DNA from: Ypsolopha sequella
Lineage: Eukaryota; Arthropoda; Insecta; Lepidoptera; Ypsolophidae
Direction of reading: 5' to 3'
Length of the DNA stretch: 64,000 bases
Assembly: GCA_934047225.1 (NCBI GenBank)
Contig: OW204010.1
Span: 1,506,294-1,570,293, forward strand
Shown: in pieces, positions 20,965 through 32,751 of the stretch
Numbering within the stretch: position 1 is the first letter of the stretch
Layout: each line of letters starts with the position of its first letter
Notes under the pieces: model-generated
Database searches by the model: none
Seen by the model: only the letters and a program-made list of their open reading frames with translations
What the model was told of the DNA's origin: nothing
Made by a program: the position numbers and the translations under genes

Positions 20965-22285
20965 GAACGAAATCACCGAATTGAGATTGGAACTAGAGGC
21001 CATGCGACAAAAATATCATGCTGCAAGGGATGAGCTTATTCAGCAGGATGTAACCTTTGCAGAAATGTTGAAGATTGCTGAATCCATGGGTGAAATCATA
21101 GACAGCAATGATGAAAAACTACAGTTCCTTGTAAAAGCGACACAGCCTTCAGAGGAACGTAGCTGCATACACAGTAGCTGCCTGCTGTGTAGGTCATCTG
21201 CAACTCCGGCTTTTCCGGACACTCCGCCTATACTGACCCCTCAAGATCTGCATACGTCTATGGGCCTCTCACCATCTCAGAGACACCTTGGCATGACATC
21301 ACCCGCACAGGAGCACACCTCTGTCACTGGTCTGAAAGTATCCCCAGGCTCTCCTGAAGTGCCAGTGCCTCCGTCCGAGTCCGGAGGTGAGGACTGTCAG
21401 CGTTACCAGCGTCCCAAAACACCGGTCTCCACACCTCAACCTAAGAGCAAGGCTACCCGTCGAAGGCAACGTCACCGTTCTGCTCGTCTTCGTCGAGGCT
21501 CCGGTCATGGCGCTGAACCATCATCCACTCCTGCAGTGGAAACCGCGTCAGATCCTGCACCTACGTCTAACGCGCTGCCCACGCCGAGCTCTTCCCCTCA
21601 GCCCTCTGAGCCCTTGTCGGTTGCTGCGTCAGCGACTGGATCCTCAGCGGCGCAAGGACAAAATACTGTTGTGTTTACAGACACTATTGGAAAAAACTTA
21701 GGGCCCTTATTAGGAAATAAACTTGTGCAGAAAGTCACCAATATTTGCATGCCAGGTGCATCTTTCATACAAATTGTAGAACGTTTGCTTAAAATGGAAT
21801 ATAATTTAAATACTACAATTGTTCTGTTAATAGGAAATAGTACAGGTATCACACAAAGTGACCTTATTAAATATCTCGAGCTAATGTTACAGCTTAGGGT
21901 TAAAAAAATCATTATTTGTGAATTCCCTTATTCAGAATTACTTACAGGGTCACAAAAAACTAATTTATATAATTTGAATATGTGCATGCACAACTTCTCG
22001 GCGTGTCACAGTGACAAAGTTCACTACTTTAAAACGAATATCCACATTTGTAATTTTTCTTTGACAGAAGGTACTTTGTACCTTGCAAATTATTATAAAA
22101 AACAATTAGCTACTAAGTTAGCATGCATTTTAGAATGTAGTGAATCTGTTACAAAGTGTGTAACAGAAAATTTTCCAATACCTGTTATAATTGATGGTAT
22201 TTGTAATGTTAATTATTTACATAATTTTGTCCCTATTGACACGGTTAGTACAAGTACTAACAAAATTGTAAAAAATTCTTTTTAG
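20965..22285 (+). pseudogene. LINE-K ORF1 (lacks its start)
   Basis: The frame begins in a coiled coil (EITELRLELEAMRQKYHAAR), continues through a Pro/Ser/Thr-rich region with basic RRRQRHRSARLRRGSG, then an SGNH-hydrolase-like domain: VVFTDTIGKNLGPLLG, MPGASFIQIVERLL (P-G-A), and TTIVLLIGNSTGI (the G-N-S/D-like strand). Such ORF1 proteins bind RNA and oligomerise; the esterase-like domain is known in CR1-type LINEs. The true start was lost on 5' truncation, so the frame is instead joined to gypsy protease. It stops at TAG 22283-22285. Confidence 0.8.
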
Positions 22286-25173
22286 AATTGAAGACAACGG
22301 GAGGGCTGCCTGTATTAAAGTTGGTACATCAAAATATACAAGGCGGCTTTCTCGGCAAAATACTATCAATCGAATTGTTCTTAGAGGAATCAAAAACAGA
22401 TATTTTGTGTGTAACCGAACACCATCTACATGAACATAATATGCAGTTTAATGTGAATAATTTTAGTGTTCTTAGCTGCTACAATAGATTAAAAATACAA
22501 AAAGGTGGATCCATGATTCTTGTAAAAAATAATATAAAAGCAAAGGAAAGAAAAGACATTGTAAAACTTTCTGTAGAACATCAAATTGAATTAGCTTGCA
22601 TAGAAATGAGTACATATATTATCCTCTGTGTTTACCGACCCTCGGGACAAGATTACAGCATTTTTGAAAAAGCAATGGAAGAGGTTTTAAAATTATTATT
22701 TGATGCCAAGAAAAAAGTTATTATATGTGGAGATTTAAACGTAGATTTACTAGAAAAATCGATTATGCGCTCAAAATTAATACATTTATTCAAATCATTT
22801 AATTTGTCTAATGTGTTCTTAGAACCTACTCGAATTACTCGGGATACTGCGTCATGCCTCGACAATATATTCTGTGATTGCGAATATTCAGACAATAAAG
22901 TAATCAACCGCTTGCAGTCCGATCACAGTGGCCAAACTATAACCATTAAACAAAGCGTAAATCAATTGCCCAAAAAAGCTTTTTGCAGGCCTATTACAAC
23001 TCACAAAGTAGATTGTTTCAAAGCAAGCCTAGAAGTTAAATTAGCACATTTTAATCTTCTCCAAGACGATCCAAACGCTCTCTTTACAGACCTTTTCAAC
23101 ATAGTCTCCAAAGAGTTCGAAAATACGTTTTAGATGCAAAAACTTTCTAACAAAAGTAAAATCACCTTCAGTGACTGGGCGACTCCAGGTATTTACAAAA
23201 GCAGAAATCATTTATACGAATTATACGACATAAAGTCCTACAATAATAATGTTAAATTTACTGAATTCATGAAAAATTACTCACGCATCTTTAAATTGGT
23301 GTGTTTAAAAGCAAAAAGTATCTACTTAAATAAAAAACTTAAAAGGTCCGATAACAAAGTAAAAACAGTATGGAACATCATAAATACTGAAACTGGGAAA
23401 AGTAAGAAACGTGATAACGAGCTTAAGTTAAGTATTAACAATGAAGTCGTTACGGGAGATAAAGAGGTTGCGAATGCCTTTGAACAATTCTTTACTGAAA
23501 TTCCGTCCTTAACAACTAAAGATTTAAATTCAAGCCCTGGGCTTGCGCAGGATCTTTTAATAGATAACGTACCTCAGTGTCTTTCTGTATTTGCTTTTAA
23601 ACATATTAATTCATTAACTGTAATTAAAGCATTTAAATCGCTTAACTTGAAAAAAACCGAGGACTTATGGGGCCTATCTGTGAAAGTTATAAGTTCTGTT
23701 ATTGATTTAATAGCTCCTTATTTGGCATTAATTTTTAATAAATGTGTAGATGATGGTATCTTTCCTGACTTAATGAAGTTTAGTAAATTGATCCCCCTTT
23801 TTAAATCAGGCGACAACGGTGACCCATCAAACTATAGACCTGTGTCAGTTTTACCGGTTTTGAGTAAGGTTTTTGAAAAAATAGTTTTTAATCAATTGTT
23901 ATTTCATTTTAATTTAAATAAGTTGCTTCACTGTGAACAATACGGATTCACTAGAGGGAGGTCAACCACAGATGCAGGAGTTGCTTTAGTTAAGCACATT
24001 TTTGATGCTTGGGAAGAAAAGCAGGATGCATTTGGTGTGTTTTGTGACCTCTCGAAAGCCTTCGACTGCGTTAATCATGAAACACTCTTATGTAAATTAG
24101 ATCACTACGGAGTGAGGGGCAAATCTTTAGCGTTAATGAAGTCGTATCTTAGTGATCGTATTCAAAAGGTAGACATTAATGGGGTAAAATCATGTGGAGC
24201 ATTAGTTAAAATGGGTGTCCCGCAGGGTTCCATATTGGGGCCCTTGCTGTTTTTAATTTACATTAATGACCTTCCCTATTTAATTAAAGACTTAACTAAG
24301 ATAGTACTATTCGCAGACGACACGTCACTTATTTTTAAAGTTAATAGACGTAAAGATACCCTTGACGACGCGAATACAACTTTATCACTGGTGCTTGATT
24401 GGTTTACTGTAAATAATTTAGTTTTAAACGCAAAAAAGACAAAATGTATAAAATTCACGTTACCAAATGTTATTCAAGTGGATTGTAATTTGCTTTTGCA
24501 GGGGTCCAAGCTGGAGTTAGTTAACGAAACTAAGTTTTTGGGCATTACGGTAGACTCTCGTCTTCAGTGGGGTCCCCACATAGAAGCCCTATGTGGTAGA
24601 CTTAGTTCGGCCGCATACGCTGTTAGACGCATAAGGCAAATTACTGATGTAGATACTGCTAGACTAGTCTATTTTAGTTACTTTCACAGCATTATGTCAT
24701 ACGGCATGCTGTTATGGGGTAGAGCCGCGGATACAGACGCAGTCTTTGTTTTGCAGAAGAGAGCAATTCGGGCTATTTATAATATGAAGCACCGGGATTC
24801 ATTAAGAGAAAAGTTCAAAGAAATTAATATACTAACTGTTCCTTGTGAATATATTTACCAGGTCCTTAGATATGTTAGAAAAAATGTTGAGTCTCTCCCG
24901 AGGCTTGGTGAGCAACATTGTAAGGAAACCAGATATAAGTATAAACTGGCTTTTCCAAAAATCAGACTCGCCAAAGTGAGTACCTCTTTCGTAGGACATG
25001 GTATAAGATTTTACAATAAACTTCCAAAAGAGGTCCTTACTTTGTCAGAGAATAAGTTTAAACAGTATATTAAGCAGGGCCTACTGAAAAAGGCATATTA
25101 TAAAATAAATGAATATTTGGATGATGGTGAAGCATGGTGTTATAGTGATACTGATTTTGATGATAGTAGGTAA
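22261..25173 (+). pseudogene. LINE-K ORF2: endonuclease and reverse transcriptase
   Basis: The ORF2 frame opens after a TAA at 22258-22260, overlaps the end of ORF1 by 25 nt and has no ATG before the endonuclease (KLVHQNIQGGFLGK, ILCVTEHHL, VIICGDLNVDL, SDHSGQT). A single TAG at 23131-23133 splits it; after it come the linker FSDWATPGIYKSRN, fingers SNYRPVSVLPVLSKVFEK, motif A DLSKAFDCVNH, motif B GVPQGSILGP, motif C LFADDTS and the C-terminal domain, ending at 25171-25173. Except for the one stop the protein looks complete (about 960 codons). It performs target-primed reverse transcription. Confidence 0.85.
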
Positions 25174-25829
25174 TAATTTAATTAATTAATATAATTTCCT
25201 AACTTTTGATTCCTTTTAAGAGTTAACATTAATTAATTACAGACTGTAAAAGGAAATAGACTATATGAGACAGGTAGCCAAAGATATATATGTTTTTCTT
25301 TTTTCATTAACCTGAATTCCTGCTGTCTTGTATTTTCTTATCCCTTGGTTAAATTAGATATAAGTAATTCAATGTATAGTTTAAGTTTATGTTAAAAAAA
25401 AAGACATGATCTTGCCAAGTTTCTTGCCCGTTCTTCTTAGCAAGACTAATCGAATGGGCGGAGGTAGGCATGTATTTATATACGTAACCTATTACTATGT
25501 AGTATATAGGATGGGATTTGGTCGGCCGCCTGGATTCGTGCTGGGGGCTCGGTTGGTGATCATTGAACCTTGTTCCTGGTCCCTGGCCGGGTCTCCGGTA
25601 TGGGTTCGGGTGATTGATTGGATTTCACCTTGTATAATAATATTTTACCTATAATTTTAATTGTATATATATTGCTACATAAATTAAATAAACATTTAAT
25701 CTAAGTAGTTCATGTACATTTATTATTTTATTACATATATTTTTATAAGATTAAAATTTGACTTGTGAAACGTGTATTATATATACCTACTTTGCAAAAT
25801 AAACTTTTTGAATTTTGAATTTTGAATTT
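25174..25829 (+). repeat. LINE-K 3' untranslated region and tail
   Basis: It contains the conserved block around GCAAGACTAATCGAATGGGC and GGTCTCCGG, shared with copies at 15812-16460 (minus) and 41633-42061. It ends AATAAACTTTTTGAATTTTG with GAATTTT units. This is the part recognised by the element's own RT. Confidence 0.85.
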
Positions 25830-26090
25830 TTCCCGCGAATTCCTTGATAAAATAGCCCCAGTTTTCTACCTCTGTTTATTCCGCAGATGGATCACCCATG
25901 GTTATTTCTTGTACGGTTTCTCTTTTAACCACTTTTAACGGAGTTACGTTTTTACATGATTATCTCGTCGCTGGCTGTATTTTTTCTCCTGTTATCCTCG
26001 GCATCGATTTTTGGAACAGGTTCGGCTTGACCGTAGTTTTTAGTCAGGATTTTCAAAGTATTAAAGGGAATCTCTTAATACCCAAGGTTT
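25830..26090 (+). pseudogene. Ty3/gypsy protease, C-terminal half
   Basis: The protease resumes after LINE-K with R-E-F-L-D-K-I-A-P in the frame of the N-terminal half. A 1-nt shift near 25850-25870 moves it to another frame, which encodes SPMVISCTVSLL, LVAGCIFSPVILGIDFWNRF (the I-L-G-x-D-F strand typical of the end of retropepsins). The shift disables it. Confidence 0.7.
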
Positions 26091-26159
26091 CTCATTCGGG
26101 GAATGTTCTTATCGAGGTTCGACAAGTCCAACCGCGTTCTTTCCTTTCGTCTGAACAAG

Positions 26160-27520
26160 AAGTAAGGCTACAAGAAGTCATTAACGGATTCAAAGATATC
26201 TCTTCTGACAAAATAGGCTTAGGAAGAACCGGTTGGTTATCCCATAAAATCAATACCGTCGGTCCACCTATCCGACAACGTTACTATCCCCTCTCTCCGG
26301 TTAAGCTTAAGATTCTCAACGAAGAGATCGACAAAATGTTACATGCTGGAGTCATTCGACCAGCTCGATCCCCTTGGGCGAGTCCCGTCGTTATGGTTAC
26401 AAAAAAGACGGATCTGTTCGTTTCTGTGTCGATAGTCATAAGCTCAACAATGTGACTGTTAGAGATTCTTATCCTCTACCTCGTATTCAGGACATTTTGG
26501 ATAATCTTCGTGGTGATCGCTACATCACTTCCCTTGATTTTCGTAATGTGTTTTGGCAGATACCCCTAGCCGATAAAGAAAGTTGTGAAAAAACCGCATT
26601 TATAGTCCCCCAACGTGGCCTCTTCGAATTTGTCAGGATGCCGTTTGGTTTGACAAACGCCGCATCGGAAATGCAACGCCTTACAGATATGATTGTCAAT
26701 TATGAGTTCACAAAAGATACCGACGATTGCATTTTCGGGTACGTTGACGATCTTATCCTCGTCTCCCGTGGTTTTAACAGTCATTTTCAGTTATTAAAAA
26801 AGGTTAAAGATCGCCTAAAGGAAGCCGGACTTTCTCTTAACCTCAAAAGATGCGAATTTTGTAAAGCCGAACGCAAATATCTCGATTATGTTTTGAATAA
26901 AGATGGTCTGAACACCGATCCCACTAAGTTAGGTTCTTTTAAAGAATTCACTACCCCGGCCACCGCAAAAGCGGTTTTATTGGCCTCTGCTCTTGTTATC
27001 GGAGATTTGTCGATAATTTTTCTTCGATTATCGCTCCTATAACTGTTTTATTAGGTAAAAAAAAGGGTCGAGATTCTATCGATTGGAACGAAGCAGCTGA
27101 TCATGCTTTCCACAAGTTAAAAAATGCTCTAATAAACACAATAAACCATTTATTCTTCATTGCGATGCTACAACCGTTGGTCTTGGTTCTGTTCTTTTCC
27201 AAGTTACTGATGACAAGGAGCACCCTATCGCGTATTTTTCCAAACTCTTTTGCAAAGCCGAACGAAATTATAGCACTACTGAAAGGGAGTTACTTTCTGT
27301 TTTAGAATTCATCAAACATTTTCGCGGTTATCTTAATGGTACGCAATTTACTATCGTCACCGATCACATCGCTCTTGAGTGGTTGATGACGTTAGATAAC
27401 CCGTCAGGTCGTTTGGCTCGTTGGTCCACGACCATCTCCCAATTCAACTTTGAAATAGTTCACCGGAAAGGCATCCGGTCGTGCCGGATGCTCTCTCGAT
27501 AGCTTTCATCGCTCCCATTA
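26160..27520 (+). pseudogene. Ty3/gypsy reverse transcriptase and RNase H
   Basis: RT motifs in order: [31 protein letters not shown], a frameshift in an A-run near 26400, [43 protein letters not shown] and [11 protein letters not shown] (YVDD catalytic motif). RNase H follows in shifted frames: DSIDWNEAADHAFHKLK, YFSKLFCKAERNYSTTEREL and FTIVTDHIALEWLM (catalytic T-D-H). At least three frameshifts make it non-functional. It would convert element RNA to cDNA. Confidence 0.8.
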
Positions 27521-27867
27521 CGTATGATCGTGGTTTTGATTCCACTTCTGATGATTGGTTCAAAAAAATGTTCATGGGCGCACGCGACCACCCTCAAAAT
27601 GTTTCCGGCATATTGTATCCGTGACGGTGTTTTACTCCGTCACGCCCCACTTCTAGACCCCTTGACTAGAGAATCGTGGCGTGTGGTTTTACCTCGCGAA
27701 AAAATACGCGATGCCGTGTGGGAAGCACACAATGTTTTTCCACAAATACATCCTGGCGTCATGAAAACGTATCTCCTTATAAAAAAAATATTACTGGCCC
27801 AATATGTATCGGGACGTCACTCGAATCTTAAACGAATGTGACGTTTGTAAAGCCTGTAGGCAAGGAC
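27521..27867 (+). pseudogene. Ty3/gypsy integrase, N-terminal zinc-binding part only
   Basis: The frame gives YCIRDGVLLRHAPLLDPLTR, WEAHNVFPQIHPGVMKTY (the His pair of the HHCC zinc finger) and, after a 1-nt shift in an A-run, NECDVCKACRQ (the Cys pair). Sequence then passes into LINE-H at about 27868. The catalytic DDE core and the 3' LTR are missing. Confidence 0.75.
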
Positions 27868-28187
27868 ATTAGTCACAATATTATTGACAAAATTGAGTTT
27901 GATAACCAGACTATCTCTAATCCTGATGACATTGCGAATATTTTTAATAATTATTTCATTGACGTATGTAAAACTAATAACTTACCAAGCAAAAATTACA
28001 ATAATAATTCACATCGAATTGAAACTAATAATTCCAGGGTATTTCTAACGCCTATTTTTCCAGATGAAGTAGCAAAAATTATATATTCATTAAACAATAC
28101 CAACTCAGTCGGCTATGATGGGGTCTCAACAAAAATATTAAAGATATGTGCCATTCTGCTTGCTCCAGTTCTGAGCCACTTAATAAA
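27868..28187 (+). pseudogene. LINE-H ORF2, RT N-terminal region
   Basis: An open stretch encodes ISHNIIDKIEFDNQTISN, DDIANIFNNYFIDVCKT and NNTNSVGYDGVSTKILKI, the region preceding the RT fingers in CR1/Jockey LINEs (I-x-n-p-x-d-I-A-n-x-F-n-x-y-F, then S-x-G-x-D-G-I/V-S). It follows gypsy sequence on the left and is cut by LINE-B at about 28188. Its order fits LINE-H, whose previous piece ends at 19806. Confidence 0.65.
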
Positions 28188-28193
28188 GCGAGT

Positions 28194-28720
28194 ATGTTCG
28201 GGACCGGTTCGGAGAAACCCGCCGCCGCCGCCGCCACCACCGTCACTACCGCCACCTATATGACGTCGCAGGACTCGCAAGCGGTCGGCTCGAACGATCA
28301 TCAGGGGAGCGCTTATAGATGCAGTGGAGTTGAACACGCAAATAAATGCTCACCTTTGTTGCAAGACTGTAATGAAGGATGGCAAAGGGTGACGAAGAGT
28401 AAAAACCGCAAAAATATCGTTTTCTGGGTAAACCTGGAGTAGCCAGAGACTTGGAGTGTTACTTCAAAGTGGTGGATAGGAAACTTCCTATATTCATTAC
28501 GAATGTGCAGAAGGAAACTACGGAGTTGGACGTAGTCGATTATATTCTTTCAAAGACAATGGAGGTGGTGTCCTTGCAGAAAATTAACATTAAAAAGCAA
28601 ACAGATCACAACGCTTATAATTTTTTTTGTATCGGAGCGAAAGTTATCTATGTTTCTAGATGAAAAATTATAGCCTAAAGGTATTATTTTTAGGCGTTTT
28701 GTTAATTTTGAACACAAAAG
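28194..28720 (+). pseudogene. LINE-B ORF1
   Basis: An ATG at 28194 starts MFGTGSEKPAAAAATTVTTA, with a GCC repeat coding poly-Ala. After a 1-nt shift near 28420 the protein continues FLGKPGVARDLECYFKVVDR, IFITNVQKETTELDVVDYIL, VVSLQKINIKKQTDHNAY. This is the RRM-like C-terminal domain common in ORF1 proteins of insect LINEs (order: f.G..G......FK..d...piFI.nv...t...di.dYi). It would bind element RNA. Confidence 0.55.
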
Positions 28721-28765
28721 CACGAACGGAGCTATTTCTGTAAACCTGTCTTACTAAGCACAATT

Positions 28766-29180
28766 ATGAGTAGTCGACCTTATAGTTTTGCGAGCTTTAA
28801 TTGTAAAAACGTAAAACGTTCGCTGGATGGTATTAGGGAGCTATGTCGAAATTGTGATCTGATTGCTCTGCAAGAGACTTGGTTACTTCCAGAAGAAATA
28901 CCTTAACTAAGCACGATCGACAATGGTTTTGGGTACACTGGAACATCTGCAGTTGCATCAGCGGGCATGTTACGAGGGAGACCATACGGCGGGGTCGCTT
29001 TGATCTGGAGAACCAGTGTTTTCCAAAACGTGACGGTGTTGCGGTGTGATAATGTGCGTGTGTGCAATTAAAATAATAACATGTGATCGACCTGTGATTG
29101 TGATGAGCATTTACATGCCCACGGACGTGGCAGACAACTTGCCGAAATTCACGGAATGCTTAAGTACTGTAAGTGCTATT
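28766..29180 (+). pseudogene. LINE-B ORF2, endonuclease first half
   Basis: ATG at 28766: MSSRPYSFASFNCKNVKRSL, DLIALQETWLLPEE (catalytic Glu in LQET), a TAA at 28904, then RPYGGVALIW and VIVMSIYMPTD. It is interrupted at 29180/29181 by the DIRS element in the codon for an Ile of V-S-A-I. The second half is at 34290. Confidence 0.75.
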
Positions 29181-29195
29181 AAACCCACTGTACCG

Positions 29196-29369
29196 TTATT
29201 CGAAGCCCAATAAAAACATGAGAAAAGCATTGCTTGTTTCCGGAACAAAATAGCCGTGCATTTCCGGTTCCGTCATGATCTTGTCATTATACCTGTCTTT
29301 TTAGCATCGTTTCCGCCTCCCGCCCAACCACCGGCAGTTTAGTTTTGTAGTCTAAATTTTTCATCATTG
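29196..29369 (+). repeat. DIRS left inverted terminal repeat
   Basis: It starts TTATTCGAAGCCCAATAAAA and is the inverse of 34070-34243. It differs by about one base (GAGAAAAGC against GAGAGAAGC). Confidence 0.9.
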
Positions 29370-29716
29370 GCGTTGTGTTTCCGACAGAGGCAGTCGTCTG
29401 TTAAATACTAGCGAACGGTCCGCCATTTTTGGAATTTTGTCGTGCTATTACCTACACGTGTTAAATTTATTAAGTGGAAAATAATTTCAAGGTAAAATCT
29501 TCGAAATTGGTAAGTCTTGACCCCGTTTATACATTCGTTAAAGCTTTGGGCAATTACCTAAAAGGAATTGCTGAATCTTTGCACGTCTAGTTTGGATTCA
29601 GCAAAAATATTTTTATTTTGTCCACTGTTCTTGTCCGGCATTACTCATGGTTTTTTAATAAAAAAATACGTTATTTATACGAGTTAACGGTGTTACCGTT
29701 CGGTTACAGTATAAAC

Positions 29717-30929
29717 ATGAGTAATGTAATTCCGTCTGGAAGTGGAGAAGCAAACGACGACGGGCATCCAGAGGAACCACCGAAGAGACCACACAAGCGA
29801 GCGAGGTCGTCCAGCAGCAGCAGCACGACCAGCTCCACCTCGAGCTCTTCCAGCTCGGGAGGGGCGCGCCGTCGCAGGAGGAACAAGCGTAAGAAGCGCC
29901 AGGAAAAACGCAAGTTTGTTCATTTATTTAATGAAATTTACAACCTAAAACGACAGTTACATGCTGGGTCAAGCCATAGTGTTCGCGAATCTATTGCGGA
30001 CAGTGGCAATAAGGATGATCACATTGATTTAAATGCTAGCGATGAATTATTTGAGAACGAGGCCCATGTCGAACCCGTTATTAGCCTGTCGATCGCTACT
30101 AAAACAAAAGAACCGGCTGTACCTCTTGCGTCGTCCGAGATGTTGCAACAGCTCAATGAGCTGCAGCGTTTCGATTATGATGACTGGAATAACGTTCGAT
30201 ACGCGGACGTGCAGAAATCATGTGTTTTGACACATGGCTTTACGGATTTGGATCCCAACGAAGAGGTTAGACGTTACGATGTTTCAAAAACCAATTGTAA
30301 CATGGAAAAAGCTTTTGCGGGCATTACCTGTGCCCTGTTAAAACAGCGAGATTCGCTACAAAATGAAATGCAACGTTTTCTGACCTGGGCTCGTCAAGCT
30401 AATGATCTTAATTATAGCGAAGTATATGCAAAGTTGACAAGAGGTTTTTTCACAAGGTGAGTATTTCAAGGCATCAAGCGATTCAATTCAACTAGTGTGT
30501 GGACACAGAGCCGAACTTATTCAGCACAGGAGGGAAGCTATACTGGCCTCTGTCAAAGATCCCTATTACAAAAATGTGTTTCGCAAAATACCCCCAACAT
30601 GCTCGAACCTTTTCAATGCTGAGAAATTTAGTGCTGTGCTGGAAAAAGCTGGAGGAGTGAAGAATGTGTTCTGGCCTAAAGATAGGGATCGTATTACCTC
30701 TGCTCCGCAGACCGATCCCAAGACGTCTTTCCTAGCTCCAGGGCAGACGAAGTTTGCGAATCAAGCATCACGTGGTAAGTACGACTCGTGTAAAAAACCG
30801 AGTAGTAATTTTCGAGGGCGAGGAAATAAGAATCCAAGCTCCAGAGGCCGCGATAATTCGCATAGAGGAGCTCGACACCGCTCGCCTACATCCCACCAGG
30901 ATAAGAGAGGTCGTTCACACAAATATTGA
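29717..30929 (+). pseudogene. DIRS gag-like ORF with one frameshift
   Basis: The first ATG that suits the frame is at 29717 (MSNVIPSGSGEANDD). The protein has a Ser-rich run, a basic block RRRRRNKRKKRQEKRK, then RFDYDDWNNVRYADVQKSC. The frame is lost at a T6 run (30445-30450); one base fewer would continue it as GEYFKASSDSIQLV into the frame starting near 30495 (RREAILASVKDPYYK, FRKIPPTCSNLF) and an Arg/Gly-rich tail ending 30929. It is the nucleic-acid-binding structural protein of the element. Confidence 0.75.
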
Positions 30930-32450
30930 CTCGAACAAGACGTTTCGTGCCGGACAGCTCGGTCTGTACTACAGCCACTGGGAACCGCTTGGGGCTCCGC
31001 CTTACATTCTCAATATAATAAAAGGTTATCGCATACCGTTCAAAAGGAAGCCGCCGCTTTGTCCACTGAACTACAGCAAAAGCAACACCTTAGTCTCCGA
31101 AGAAATGTCGGAGGTCATAAACAAAATGCGAGTTCAAAATGTATTGAGGGTAGCCAAAAACTCACCGAGTTTTGTGTCCAAGAGCGACGGTACTTCAAGA
31201 CCCATTTTCAATCTCAAGAACTTGAACCAGTTTGTTCACACCGACAACCCCAAGACTGGATGGCAAAGATCGATATTTACCAGGCTTACTTTCATTTGCC
31301 TGTTTCCATGAGCCACCGGCGCTTCCTACGTCTGATTTTCGATGGCATTCTGCTAGAAATGACGTGTCTACCATTTGGTCTGAGTTCAACCCCGAGGATT
31401 TTTGCATCCCTTACCAACTGGATTGCTCATCAACTAAGAAACCGGGGAGTACGTCTACTCGTCTATCTGGATGATTTTTTCTTGAGCCACCAAGACCTGA
31501 ATACTCTGAAAGAACAAATTTTCATGACGGTGGACCTACTGGAGCACCTAGGATGGACTATCAACAAAGAGAAGTCTGTGCTCCAGCCACAAAAAGCTCT
31601 GGAATTCCTTGGAATTGTATGGGACACGTGGCAGAATGTGAAGTACATTCCAGACAGATTGGCGTTCAGGCTAGAATCACAAATACAAGACTTAGTATTG
31701 AAGGAGAAAGCAACTCTTGCAGAGCTACAGAAACTTGTAGGCCTCATGAATTTTGTCAGTTTTGCGGTCCCAAGAGGACGTCTATACTATCGCGCTTTGC
31801 AGGTACAAGCCAATACATTACTTCGAGCGGTATAATGAGGTCATGTCCGTTGCCCCAGAACGCTTACAAGGAGCTAAAATGGTGGCTAGAGAATTGCAGA
31901 CGAGGCTCGATCATTCACAGTCCCTTGTCGACGCATTATCTTACAACAGATGCAAGCGATTTAGGATGGGGGGGCAAAATGGACAGCAAAAGCATACTTG
32001 GAACATGGACAGCATCAGAGCAAAAACTCCCTTGCAATCAAAAGGAAATGATTGCCATTTTAAAAATTTTAAAAGGTCATTGTCAGCACCGGAGTTCGAA
32101 GGCTCTTTATGTTCAGTGCGACAACAAAACTGTTGTCTCTTACATGCGCAACGAAGGCGGAACGAAATCCGCAGCCTTGACAGAGTTAACAGCGAAAGTT
32201 TTTCAAATTCTGGACCTCTTCAATATACACATGACAATATATCACATTCCTGGAAATTACAATTGTCACGCCGATCACTTGTCCCGCCAAAAAACTCCAC
32301 CGGAGTGGCATTTGCTCCCACAAGCGACACAAGTTATATTCAACAAATGGGGAGTCCCTGTGATGGACCTGTTTGCCTCTCGTCAAGCCCACGTAGTGGA
32401 GAGTTACTGTACACTCGACAGGTCAGACGAGGGGGCGAGCGGCTAGCGAG
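30900..32450 (+). pseudogene. DIRS reverse transcriptase and RNase H
   Basis: RT: FRAGQLGLYYSHWEPLGAPP, VLRVAKNSPSFVSKSDG, RPIFNLKNLNQFV, then a frameshift near 31250 and WMAKIDIYQAYFHLPV (motif A), CLPFGLSSTPRIF (motif B), LLVYLDDFFLS (motif C, YLDD) and LEFLGIVWDTW. A second shift near 31825 leads to RNase [14 protein letters not shown] (catalytic Asp), [34 protein letters not shown]. It then runs to [13 protein letters not shown], a stretch that follows RNase H in DIRS-like elements. Confidence 0.85.
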
Positions 32451-32751
32451 CGGCTACGATGCACTAAGAATGACATGGAACTTCTCCCTTGCATGGATAT
32501 TTCCTCCCCCCTATCTCATACCCAGAATATTATCATATCTGAACAAAGCCCAGGGAACTTACCTGATTGTAGTCCCTCGATGGGAAAAGGTATACTGGAG
32601 GCCAGACCTGAAGAGCAGGGCTCTTGCAGCACCATTCACGATCAAGAACCTGTCGCAGGTTCTAGAAGATATATCGACAGGCAATCCACCACCCAGAGTA
32701 GCAGAAATGATGCTGGAGGTATGGAAATGTGGGGGTGGAATCCGCACCTAA
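32400..32751 (+). pseudogene. DIRS conserved domain between RNase H and recombinase
   Basis: The frame encodes [57 protein letters not shown] and [18 protein letters not shown]. This stretch (D-a-f-x-x-x-W, l-a-W-x-f-P-P-P, L-I-V-V-P-x-W) is conserved after RNase H in DIRS1-like polyproteins. It overlaps the start of the recombinase frame, as is usual for DIRS elements. Confidence 0.7.

Larger units (their letters stand above)
20965..25829 (+). mobile_element. LINE-K copy 2, nearly full-length
   Basis: This carries most of ORF1, a complete-length ORF2 with a single in-frame stop, a 3' untranslated region of about 630 bp and a GAATTTT tail (25807-25829). It begins inside the ORF1 coiled coil with no 5' untranslated region, so it is slightly 5'-truncated. 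The host protease codons resume exactly at 25830. High identity with copies at 15812 and 41633 shows recent activity. Domain layout suits the CR1/Jockey group. Confidence 0.88.
19807..27867 (+). mobile_element. Ty3/gypsy retrotransposon, 3'-truncated, carrying LINE-K
   Basis: Gag, protease, RT, RNase H and the integrase zinc-binding region occur in Ty3/gypsy order. The first 300 bp (TTGGGACATATACGG..., with AATAAA near 20015) may be the 5' LTR and leader, but I could not find a matching 3' LTR. The element ends abruptly after the integrase Cys pair CDVCKAC at about 27860, where LINE-H resumes. So integrase core and 3' LTR were deleted. A LINE-K insertion splits the protease at 20964/25830. 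Confidence 0.75.

Noticed and set aside
29693..29948. Ala/Arg-rich ORFs on both strands
   Set aside because: They are shadows of the Ser-rich and basic runs of the DIRS gag.
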